Source: Synechococcaceae bacterium Bin_79_3
GTDB taxonomy: Bacteria > Cyanobacteriota > Cyanobacteriia > PCC-6307 > Cyanobiaceae
NCBI GenBank assembly: GCA_009914645.1
Contig: VFLB01000247.1
Coordinates: forward strand, 1 to 8,683
Length of the DNA: 8,683 nt
Reading direction: 5' to 3'
Shown here: one piece after another, positions 1 through 6,165 of the stretch
How positions within the stretch are numbered: the first letter of the stretch is position 1
Layout: each line of letters begins with the position of its first letter
The notes under the pieces: generated by a model
Told to the model about the DNA's origin: nothing
The model's input: only the letters and a program-made list of their open reading frames with translations
Databases searched by the model: none
Made by a program: the position numbers and the translations under genes

Positions 1-24
1 TTCCTCACCCCAAGCGCCCAATGA
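1..24 (+). CDS. possible 3' end of an unidentified upstream gene
   Basis: Reading from base 1, the frame gives seven codons (FLTPSAQ) and then TGA at 22-24. That stop overlaps the gatC start codon in an ATGA arrangement, which is common for translationally coupled neighbours in compact cyanobacterial genomes. The stretch is GC-rich like the first part of gatC. Seven residues are too few to identify a family, and the open frame could be chance. The flanking sequence to the left would decide it. Confidence 0.3.
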   Translation, partial: FLTPSAQ

Positions 25-314
25 GCCGCATCAGCGCCAACGACGTACGCAAAGTGGCCCAGCTGGCGCGGCTGCAATTAAGCGACGAAGTAATTGAAAC
101 TTTTACACCTCAGCTAGAGGAAATTATTGATTTTGTTGCTCAATTAGAAGAGATCGATACAACTAATGTTGCCCCTACTACCAGGGCTGTGGAGGTGGTA
201 AACGTATGCAGAGAGGATGTAGTTAATACTACAGAAGTGAGGGAAGAATTATTAGATCTTGCCCCTGAGAGGGAAGGTGATTTTTATCGAGTTCCCAAAA
301 TATTGGCCGATTAA
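21..314 (+). CDS. gatC: Glu-tRNA(Gln)/Asp-tRNA(Asn) amidotransferase subunit C
   Basis: This is the small subunit of the GatCAB amidotransferase, which converts mischarged Glu-tRNA(Gln) to Gln-tRNA(Gln) in the cytoplasm of bacteria lacking a glutaminyl-tRNA synthetase; cyanobacteria use this route. The 97-residue length is the usual full length. The N-terminal helix has the family pattern I-x(4)-V-x(2)-V-A-x-L-A-R-L-x-L (about residues 4-21). The acidic helix around 31-44 ([15 protein letters not shown]) is followed by the V-A-P-T-T segment (50-54), and the C-terminus ends in the family-typical F-Y-R-V-P-K-I-L (87-95). GatC wraps around GatA and stabilises the GatA-GatB complex. The ATG at 21 fits the family N-terminus, but no Shine-Dalgarno sequence is visible before it. 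GC content drops sharply after the first 20 or so codons. The stop codon overlaps that of the convergent crtR gene. Confidence 0.97.
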   Translation: MSRISANDVRKVAQLARLQLSDEVIETFTPQLEEIIDFVAQLEEIDTTNVAPTTRAVEVVNVCREDVVNTTEVREELLDLAPEREGDFYRVPKILAD

Positions 315-1291
315 GATCTAGGGCCTACTGATGTTTTGTGAAGTAGTGAAATCAACTTTCTTTTATCAGAAAACCTAGGGGCAAATGCAGCAAGCCAGCG
401 CAATTTCGATCGATTGCGGCTATGGCTGCGAATTCCAATAATAATATCGTATAAAAAATTGCTGAAATCATTAAAAGATTCAAAAATACCAATTCTTTGT
501 GGTGAACTGTGTTTGTCTAGCAGTGGTTTTGTTGCTCGGTAAGCCTTTTGATATAGGAACCAAGGGATCGATGGCCAGAGGTGATGTATGAGGTGATAAT
601 TTTGGCCCATAATTAAAATATTCATCGTTTTACCTGGATATACCCGGGCATTGTGCCAACGATTTCTTGAGTGAAAGGGGCGATGGGGCAGATAATCAAA
701 AAACAATCCAAGAGTTACACCCACCATCAAGGCTGGAGCAAACCAACAATTAAATACAAATTGCAAATTTCCCCCCTGAGCGGCCGCAACAATAATAAAA
801 ACAAAGATTGTGCGCGCTAGGGCCCACTCAAATAATTCATATCTACGCCACAAACTCCGCTGGAAAAAGAAATATTCGTGATAGAAAAATCTTGGTGCTA
901 TGAGCCAAAGGGGGCCAAAAGTTGAAACGATATGGTCTGGATCATGTTTTGGATCATTTACATGGGCATGGTGTTGAAGATGCACCCTTGTGAACACAGG
1001 AAAGCTAAATCCCAAAAGCAAAGCTGCCCCATGGCCCATAAAGGCATTCCAAAAATTATTTGGATGGGCGGCGTTATGGCAGGCATCGTGGATAACAGTG
1101 CCCTCTAGATGCAGAGCAAGGAAACCTGTTAGCACCAATACAGGTAGAGCCCAGTGGCCAACAAACCACCCCCAAATGGTGAGGGCAGCCAATAAATATC
1201 CGCCAACAAACAATCCCAGCGTTGGATTCCAAGCGGGAGGGGGTTCAACAAATTCGCGGGGCACTGATCGCAGCGCTGCAGAGTCGCTCAT
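311..1291 (-). CDS. crtR: beta-carotene hydroxylase (CrtR-type, fatty-acid-desaturase superfamily)
   Basis: This di-iron membrane hydroxylase adds 3-OH groups to beta-carotene rings, giving beta-cryptoxanthin and zeaxanthin, the main photoprotective xanthophyll of picocyanobacteria. Counting 326 residues from the ATG at 1291, the histidine boxes that bind iron are complete: H68-D-A-C-H72 (with H76), H104-L-Q-H-H108, P-H203-R-P-F-H207 and H233-L-I-H-H237-L-W-P. Hydrophobic segments lie at about 27-44, 48-66, 85-100, 160-172 and 180-200. The strings GTVIHDACH and [14 protein letters not shown] are hallmarks of the CrtR family. An in-frame TTG at 1321 would add ten residues, but ATG 1291 fits the expected N-terminus just before VPREF better. 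The gene lies 47 bases downstream of the HExxH protein gene and may be cotranscribed with it. Its stop codon overlaps gatC's stop in opposite orientation. The 3' half is AT-rich. Confidence 0.93.
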   Translation of the reverse strand: MSDSAALRSVPREFVEPPPAWNPTLGLFVGGYLLAALTIWGWFVGHWALPVLVLTGFLALHLEGTVIHDACHNAAHPNNFWNAFMGHGAALLLGFSFPVFTRVHLQHHAHVNDPKHDPDHIVSTFGPLWLIAPRFFYHEYFFFQRSLWRRYELFEWALARTIFVFIIVAAAQGGNLQFVFNCWFAPALMVGVTLGLFFDYLPHRPFHSRNRWHNARVYPGKTMNILIMGQNYHLIHHLWPSIPWFLYQKAYRATKPLLDKHSSPQRIGIFESFNDFSNFLYDIIIGIRSHSRNRSKLRWLAAFAPRFSDKRKLISLLHKTSVGPRS

Positions 1292-1338
1292 CTCATCCAG
1301 CCTAAAAAGCCACCAGCGCAAAAGCCAGGGAATTGATT

Positions 1339-1923
1339 TTAACCGTTTTCATTAGCCATGAGCTGGGGCAGCAACGTGTGGGTGGGTTGGCGGCGACCAG
1401 GCCTTCCGCAACTCAAATCCAGTAGCGCCATCACCGTGTCTGGGGGGAACGTATTTGCTACCCAGCGAGCCTCCAATTCATAAAGGCGTTGATCTGGGGG
1501 ATATGCAGAAAAAATATGCAGCTTTTCCTGCGCCGGAGTGGAGGCCATCATTTTCTGCTGCAGCTGATCCAACCCCTTGGAAAGAGGTGCGGCTTCCCTG
1601 CAAATCTGCATCACATGAACCGATTCATGGGCAAGGGTGTTCCAGTGGGTTTCCGCTTGGGGCGGCATGGTGTTTTTACACATCAAGATCTGGCCGATGC
1701 GATGGTTGTAAAGACCCTCCAAACCCTTCGGGCAGCTATTGGAATGCACCACCTTCACCCCATGTAGCGCGAGACGCTGCTCTAACTGTTGCAACTGCAA
1801 CCAACTGGCAGCAACAGGGGTTGGGAATCCACCGCTCCATTGATGAAAAGGACCTTGCAAAGGCAAGGCAGAACCGAGTGATGCCGCAGCCAGAAAAGAA
1901 ACCAGCAGTGCACGCGCCGCCAA
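1339..1923 (-). CDS. predicted exported protein with an HExxH metalloprotease-like motif
   Basis: I do not recognise a named gene here. The 194-residue product has a short hydrophobic N-terminus (residues 5-19, ALLVSFLAAASLGSA) that looks like a signal peptide cleaved after A19. The core holds L-A-H99-E100-S-V-H103, a zinc-binding HExxH motif preceded by small and hydrophobic residues. About 46 residues later comes Y-E149-L-E151-A-R-W-V-A, reminiscent of the third zinc ligand (E-x-E-A) of gluzincin-type peptidases. Four cysteines (C64, C82, C108, C172) in the predicted mature part could form disulfides, which fits a periplasmic location. Similar short HExxH proteins are found as hypotheticals in cyanobacteria, and activity is unproven. 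The only in-frame start before the signal peptide is TTG at 1923, because a stop lies five codons upstream. An ATG at 1936 is one base out of frame. It precedes crtR by 47 bases on the same strand. Confidence 0.75.
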   Translation of the reverse strand: MAARALLVSFLAAASLGSALPLQGPFHQWSGGFPTPVAASWLQLQQLEQRLALHGVKVVHSNSCPKGLEGLYNHRIGQILMCKNTMPPQAETHWNTLAHESVHVMQICREAAPLSKGLDQLQQKMMASTPAQEKLHIFSAYPPDQRLYELEARWVANTFPPDTVMALLDLSCGRPGRRQPTHTLLPQLMANENG

Positions 1924-1948
1924 GGCAAGAGCCCATAATCACCAACCA

Positions 1949-1964
1949 TGGTCTCGCGAGACCA
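1949..1964. promoter_or_regulatory. perfect 16-base palindrome between tRNA-Leu and the HExxH gene
   Basis: The bases TGGTCTCGCGAGACCA read identically on both strands. They lie in the 76-base gap between the 3' end of tRNA-Leu and the start of the HExxH gene, 26-41 bases upstream of its TTG on the minus strand. As RNA this could fold into a 6-bp stem with a CGCG loop, but no T-run follows on either strand, so a canonical intrinsic terminator is unlikely. The perfect dyad is more like an operator for a dimeric regulator. It does not match the GTA-N8-TAC NtcA site. No function is assigned. Confidence 0.4.
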
Positions 1965-1999
1965 GTGCTGCGACTAGCTACATATTTATTTTAGATTTA

Positions 2000-2081
2000 T
2001 GCCCACCGGGGGACTTGAACCCCCACGACCTAAGCCACTGGTACCTAAAACCAGCGCGTCTACCGATTCCGCCAGGTGGGC
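2000..2081 (-). tRNA. tRNA-Leu, anticodon UAG (reads CUA and other CUN codons)
   Basis: An 82-base class II tRNA folds cleanly. The acceptor stem is GCCCACC (2081-2075) paired with GGTGGGC (2007-2001), with discriminator A at 2000. The D arm carries the GG of GAATCGGTAGA. The anticodon stem is CTGGT/ACCAG around loop TTTAGGT, with anticodon TAG at genomic 2047-2045. A long variable arm of about 13 bases (TGGCTTAGGTCGT) is diagnostic of the Leu/Ser/Tyr class. The T arm is GGGGG-TTCAAGT-CCCCC. The 3' CCA is not encoded, because TAA follows the discriminator base. The gene is transcribed away from ileS and towards the HExxH gene, with 51 bases separating its 5' end from the ileS reading frame. 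No second copy of its 3' end is seen, so there is no sign of an integrated element here. Confidence 0.99.
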
Positions 2082-2132
2082 GTATTTGCAACTCTAAACA
2101 GCGCTTGAATATGAGCAGCCTTAATCCATCCA

Positions 2133-2525
2133 TTGCTGGCCAATTTGATTGGTGTGCTGGCCCTTATTGCCGGCCTTTTGCTGCTTTTCCTGCCGTTGCT
2201 GGCCTCTGATCTAACTCGCCCCCGCGATAGTTTCTGGGGTGCCCTAGTGCTGCTGCTAGGCCTAGTGCTCATTACCACCGCCGAGCGGTTAAGGGGTGCC
2301 CCAATGCTTGCGGTGCTTTGCGCTGGATTGCTAATCGCTCGCTTAACTAGCGAGGTGGCCGCTAACCGCTGGAATGCCTTAGCCCCTGAACACAAACAAC
2401 AGCTTGCTGATATTGCCCTTTGGCGCCAGCGCTTAAATGCAACAGCAAAAAGTATTCAAACGCTTTTCAGCTCATTAATGAAAGCAAACCAAAAACCAGC
2501 AGCAACAAAAAAATGGGTGCGCGTG
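2133..2525 (+). other. N-terminal Ycf66-like membrane domain fused to IleRS
   Basis: Residues 1-131 of the ileS reading frame form a recognisable unit. Three hydrophobic segments lie at about 3-23, 36-50 and 56-70. They are separated by an R-P-R-D-x-F loop (29-34) and an E-R-L-R-G loop (51-55). A soluble helix (75-115) follows, and then a basic T-K-K-W-V-R motif (125-130). This layout, with a G-rich first helix, an RPRD/RD-type loop and an L-L-x-G second helix, resembles Ycf66-family membrane proteins, and a similar small protein is encoded just before ileS in picocyanobacteria as I recall. In those, the K-K/R-W-V motif lies near the C-terminal tail, so the tail and its stop codon seem to be lost here. 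The Ycf66 assignment is from memory of the pattern and is moderate. The function of this family is not established. Confidence 0.6.
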
Positions 2526-5426
2526 GATAATCAACAGCTGAATGCCCCTGCAGAGCTGCAGGCAAGCAAAATCTCTTACAAAGAAAGCCTGAACCTGCTG
2601 GAAACCCCGTTTTCAATGCGGGCTAACGCCAAAACCCGTGAGCCAGAACTCCAAAATTTCTGGAATGAAATAGGCCTCTACGAGCAATTAAGCCGCCATA
2701 ACCCCGGCAGCCCCTTCACCCTGCACGATGGCCCCCCCTATGCCAATGGAGCGCTGCATGTGGGCCATGCTTTAAATAAAACCCTAAAAGACATTGTTAA
2801 TAAATATCAGCTGATGCAAGGGCGGCGAGCCCGATTCATACCCGGTTGGGATTGCCATGGCTTACCAATCGAATTAAAAGTGCTGCAAGGTATCAGCCAA
2901 GCGGAGCGCTTAAAACTCAGCCCCCTTGATCTCAGGCGTCGCGCCCATGCCTTTGCCCTTGAACAGGTGGAAACACAAAAGCAGGGCTTTCGCCGATGGG
3001 GGATCTGGGCTGATTGGGATAGCCCTTACCTAACACTGCAAAAAAAATATGAAGCAGCTCAAATTGATGTTTTTGGCCGCATGGTTCTGGCGGGCCATGT
3101 GTATCGCGGCCTAAAGCCTGTGCATTGGAGCCCCAGCTCCCGCACAGCCCTTGCGGAAGCTGAGCTCGAATATCCAGATGGTCATATTTCGCCGAGCGTT
3201 TATATGGCCTTTGCGGTGCTTAAGCCCAGCCCCGCGCTTGCCGCATGCCAAGCGCTTGAAAATCTGCAGCTCGCAATTTGGACCACCACCCCCTGGACCT
3301 TGCCTGCAAACCAAGCAGTGGCAGTGAACGGTTCACTTAACTACGCCGTTTGCGCTGATGGAAAGGGCCGTACTTTAATCATTGCAGAGGATTTAGTAGC
3401 AAATTTGAGCACTAAATTAGATCTAAATCTAGAAAGTTTGTTCATCATTAAAGGTGTTGATCTTGAAGGCACTAGCTATCGTCATCCACTTCTAGATCGC
3501 ATCAGTGAGGTGGTATTAGGTGGCGACTACATCACAACTGAAACCGGCACCGGCCTTGTGCACACTGCTCCAGGCCATGGTGTGGATGATTTTAATACCG
3601 CCAAAACCTACAATCTCCCTGTGATATGCCCTGTAGACGAGGGGGGCACACTCACCGCAGAGGCAGGTATTTTCGCTGGTTTAAATGTATTAAAAGATGC
3701 CAATTCTGTAATCATTAGTGCTTTAAAAGAGGCCAATGCTCTTCTCCTGGAGCATCCCTATGAACACCGCTACCCCTACGACTGGCGAACAAAAAAACCA
3801 ACTATTTTCCGTGCCACAGAGCAGTGGTTTGCTTCTGTTGAGGGGTTTCGCGGCGAGGCGCTTAAAGCCATATCAGAAGTGGAGTGGATTCCAGCAAGTG
3901 GCCGTAATCGCATCGAAGGAATGGTTAAAGAACGTGGCGATTGGTGCATCAGCCGCCAACGCACTTGGGGTGTGCCAATCCCTGTTTTCTACCATCGCAG
4001 CAGCGGAGAGATATTGTTAAACAGTGAAAGCTTAAATCATATTCAGGCCCTGATTGCTAAACATGGCGCTGATGTGTGGTGGGAAAAAGATGAAGCAGAT
4101 CTGCTACCCGAAAGCTATGTAGCAGAGGCAAGCCAATGGCGCAAAGGCACAGACACAATGGACGTGTGGTTTGATTCAGGCTCATCCTGGGCCAGTGTTC
4201 TTGGCAATGAAACTGATCTCAATTATCCAGCGGATCTCTATTTAGAAGGCTCTGATCAGCATCGAGGCTGGTTCCAAAGCAGTTTGCTTACTTCAGTTGC
4301 TGTAAACGGCTGCGCCCCCTACTTAAAAGTATTAACCCATGGCTTCACCCTTGACGAAAAAGGGCGCAAAATGAGTAAATCCTTAGGTAATGTTGTTGAT
4401 CCGGCTGTAATTGTAGAGGGGGGAAAAAATGAGAAACAAGATCCTGCCTATGGCGCTGATGTATTGAGGCTTTGGGTAAGTTCAGTTGATTATTCCGCTG
4501 ATGTTCCGCTCGGATCTGGCATCCTTAAACAACTTGGCGATGTGAATCGCAAGGTAAGAAATACAGCTCGATATTTACTGGGCAATTTACATGATTTCAA
4601 GCCAAAAGAAGATGCCATAAATTATGAGAACCTACCACTATTAGATAAATGGATGCTATATCGCACAGCTCTCGTGATCGATGAGATTACAGAGTATTTT
4701 GAAAATTATGAATTCTATCGTTTCTTCCAAACGCTTCAAAACTTCTGCGTTGTTGATCTCTCTAATTTCTACCTTGATATCGCCAAAGATCGCCTTTATG
4801 TAAGCGCCGCAGATTCCCATCGCCGCCGCAGCTGCCAAACTGTTTTAGCTTTAATTGTAGAACGTTTAGCTGCTTTAATCGCACCGGTGTTATGCCATAT
4901 GGCAGAAGATATTTGGCAAAATTTACCCTACGAAGTTAGTGAGAAATCAGTATTTCAACGGGGTTGGCCCGTGGCAGCAAACGAATGGAAAGGCGAGCTT
5001 CAAATAAGCCTTAGCTCCAATGTAACTAGCTTGATCGAATTGAGATCCCAAGTAAATCGTTTATTGGAAAGCTGCAGAAACAAACAAGAGGCTGCTTCGA
5101 TTGGATCTTCCCTTGAAGCTCAGGTGCAGATCGAACTTGGCCATGGCGATCAAGCTGATGCCCTTACAAGCGCTCTTCAACAATTAGCTGCTAGCAAGTA
5201 TCCGGAAGTTGACAACTTAGCGGATTGGCTATTAGTTAGCGAACTAACACTTAACACCGCTCCATTTACTGAACCTCTGGCTGAATTTTGCAGTGATGGA
5301 GTTACCTTACGCATCGCCCGTGCCAACGGTGCCAAGTGCGAACGCTGCTGGCATTACTGCACAGACATCGGTGTAAATGCAACTCACCCAAGCATCTGCG
5401 GCCGTTGCCTTGAAGTGATTTTATAA
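2133..5426 (+). CDS. ileS: isoleucyl-tRNA synthetase with N-terminal Ycf66-like membrane domain (in-frame fusion)
   Basis: The product charges tRNA(Ile) with isoleucine and edits misactivated valine. The 1097-residue reading frame exceeds the roughly 965 residues usual for picocyanobacterial IleRS because residues 1-115 form a separate membrane domain. The synthetase proper starts near residue 148 (SYKESLNLLET) and is complete. The HIGH-type signature is H209-V-G-H212 within GPPYANGALHVGH. The CP1 editing domain has TTTPWTLPAN (384-393) and GTGLVHTAPGHG (472-483). The DVWFDSGSSW segment lies at 677-686 and KMSKS at 746-750. The C-terminal zinc site is C1069-ER-C1072 with C1089-GR-C1092. There is no stop between the two parts. 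The frame opens at TTG 2133, shortly after an in-frame TGA at 2112-2114. Internal starts at ATG 2478 (982 aa), GTG 2517 (969 aa) or GTG 2523 (967 aa) would give a conventional IleRS, but none has a clear Shine-Dalgarno sequence. The IleRS identity is certain; whether the fused form is made is an inference. Confidence 0.96.
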   Translation: MLANLIGVLALIAGLLLLFLPLLASDLTRPRDSFWGALVLLLGLVLITTAERLRGAPMLAVLCAGLLIARLTSEVAANRWNALAPEHKQQLADIALWRQRLNATAKSIQTLFSSLMKANQKPAATKKWVRVDNQQLNAPAELQASKISYKESLNLLETPFSMRANAKTREPELQNFWNEIGLYEQLSRHNPGSPFTLHDGPPYANGALHVGHALNKTLKDIVNKYQLMQGRRARFIPGWDCHGLPIELKVLQGISQAERLKLSPLDLRRRAHAFALEQVETQKQGFRRWGIWADWDSPYLTLQKKYEAAQIDVFGRMVLAGHVYRGLKPVHWSPSSRTALAEAELEYPDGHISPSVYMAFAVLKPSPALAACQALENLQLAIWTTTPWTLPANQAVAVNGSLNYAVCADGKGRTLIIAEDLVANLSTKLDLNLESLFIIKGVDLEGTSYRHPLLDRISEVVLGGDYITTETGTGLVHTAPGHGVDDFNTAKTYNLPVICPVDEGGTLTAEAGIFAGLNVLKDANSVIISALKEANALLLEHPYEHRYPYDWRTKKPTIFRATEQWFASVEGFRGEALKAISEVEWIPASGRNRIEGMVKERGDWCISRQRTWGVPIPVFYHRSSGEILLNSESLNHIQALIAKHGADVWWEKDEADLLPESYVAEASQWRKGTDTMDVWFDSGSSWASVLGNETDLNYPADLYLEGSDQHRGWFQSSLLTSVAVNGCAPYLKVLTHGFTLDEKGRKMSKSLGNVVDPAVIVEGGKNEKQDPAYGADVLRLWVSSVDYSADVPLGSGILKQLGDVNRKVRNTARYLLGNLHDFKPKEDAINYENLPLLDKWMLYRTALVIDEITEYFENYEFYRFFQTLQNFCVVDLSNFYLDIAKDRLYVSAADSHRRRSCQTVLALIVERLAALIAPVLCHMAEDIWQNLPYEVSEKSVFQRGWPVAANEWKGELQISLSSNVTSLIELRSQVNRLLESCRNKQEAASIGSSLEAQVQIELGHGDQADALTSALQQLAASKYPEVDNLADWLLVSELTLNTAPFTEPLAEFCSDGVTLRIARANGAKCERCWHYCTDIGVNATHPSICGRCLEVIL

Positions 5427-5442
5427 GCTTTTAAGTTATTAA

Positions 5443-5465
5443 TTAGCAACTTCTGAGTTAGCTAA
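5443..5465. terminator. weak hairpin between convergent ileS and DUF3177 gene
   Basis: TTAGCAACT (5443-5451) pairs with AGTTAGCTAA (5456-5465) apart from one bulged A, leaving a TCTG loop. It lies in the 35-base gap between two convergent genes and overlaps the DUF3177 stop codon. Reading on the minus strand, the hairpin is followed by A/T-rich sequence but no clean T-run, and on the plus strand it is followed by AA and then CCC. The stem is AT-rich, so a bidirectional terminator is possible but poorly supported. Confidence 0.25.
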
Positions 5466-6076
5466 AACCCTCCCGCTAAGCGACCCTGTCGCGGCAAGCG
5501 CACCAGCAGCCATTGGATTACCCCCACCCCATAGGCAGCAAGCCCCAGATAACCAACAAAGCCAGATACCGCAGCTGTCCATTGGCCGCCAAAGAAGAAG
5601 CCCAGCACCAAAGCCAGCACCCCTTGAAAATGACCCGGCGCCTCTAGCCATAGGGCGCAGCTAGCTGCTGGTGCCTGCCCCCAAGCGCAACCCAAGGCCA
5701 TTGCACTCAAGCCAAATCCCAGCAGACTCAACGCCGTTAAGGCCCAACGCCAGAGCCGCATCGTGAAAGGCAAGGCTCGAAACGGCGGCAGATCGTCCAA
5801 CTCTTCATTTAGGTCTACCCAAAACCACAAAGACACCACAATCAATAACTGGGCCAAGGTGGCAGTTATAAACGCCATTGGCCTAGCTGCTGCCATCAGC
5901 AGAACTGTGATCCCCAGCAAGCTGCTCACTTTCCAATACAAATTCAGCAATCGCACCAAGGCAGGTTCCTGCCGCATTGCCGCCCACACCAGTAACACCA
6001 GTGGCAAACCCACGGCAAACACCAGCTCCAAGCGATAAATCATCCACACCAAACCGCGTAGCAGAGGAAGGGCCAT
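5462..6076 (-). CDS. DUF3177 family cyanobacterial membrane protein
   Basis: This is a 204-residue polytopic membrane protein of unknown function, matching the DUF3177 family found in cyanobacteria. Predicted membrane segments lie at about 16-34, 50-66, 68-86, 111-130, 152-170 and 174-193. Family-like features are the N-terminal L-R-x-L-V-W-x-x-Y-R-L (6-16), L-Y-W-K-V-S-S-L-L-G-I-T-V (46-58), the polar-flanked S-L-W-F-W-V-D-L-N-E-E-L-D-D-L-P-P (82-98) and a C-terminal V-R-L-P-R-Q-G-R (192-199). The length is normal for the family. The ATG at 6076 fits the conserved N-terminus. The gene converges on ileS and diverges from the FIST-domain gene across an 89-base gap that must carry promoters for both; I could not assign -10/-35 boxes there with confidence. 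No cysteine pair or catalytic motif suggests an enzyme. Confidence 0.87.
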   Translation of the reverse strand: MALPLLRGLVWMIYRLELVFAVGLPLVLLVWAAMRQEPALVRLLNLYWKVSSLLGITVLLMAAARPMAFITATLAQLLIVVSLWFWVDLNEELDDLPPFRALPFTMRLWRWALTALSLLGFGLSAMALGCAWGQAPAASCALWLEAPGHFQGVLALVLGFFFGGQWTAAVSGFVGYLGLAAYGVGVIQWLLVRLPRQGRLAGGF

Positions 6077-6165
6077 GGAAAAGATTGAGTTTGGGCCATT
6101 ATCCGCACCATGATCCTCAATCAGTTCAGCACTGGGATTAAGGTCGAAAAACTATCCGCCCTTTC

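Noticed and set aside
990..1355. A 121-codon plus-strand open frame opposite crtR
   Set aside because: It is antisense to the conserved histidine-box region of crtR and its translation shows no family features.
1455..1994. A 179-codon plus-strand open frame antisense to the HExxH gene
   Set aside because: The predicted protein is low in hydrophobic order and rich in P, H, R and W. It has no recognisable motif and mirrors the coding strand of the signal-peptide/HExxH gene, so it is a shadow frame.
2000..2081. tRNA-Leu as an integration site for a mobile element
   Set aside because: No integrase gene or second copy of the tRNA 3' end occurs in the window, and the neighbouring genes are typical core genes.
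2086..2112. Possible promoter TTGCAA ... GAATAT before the ileS frame
   Set aside because: The spacing is only 15 bases and both boxes are weak matches, so it is not better than chance in an AT-rich gap.
6083..6122. Inverted repeat GATTGAG / CTCAATC in the gap between the DUF3177 and FIST genes
   Set aside because: Only seven bases pair with a 26-base spacer, which can easily occur by chance in an 89-base gap. No further symmetry extends it.
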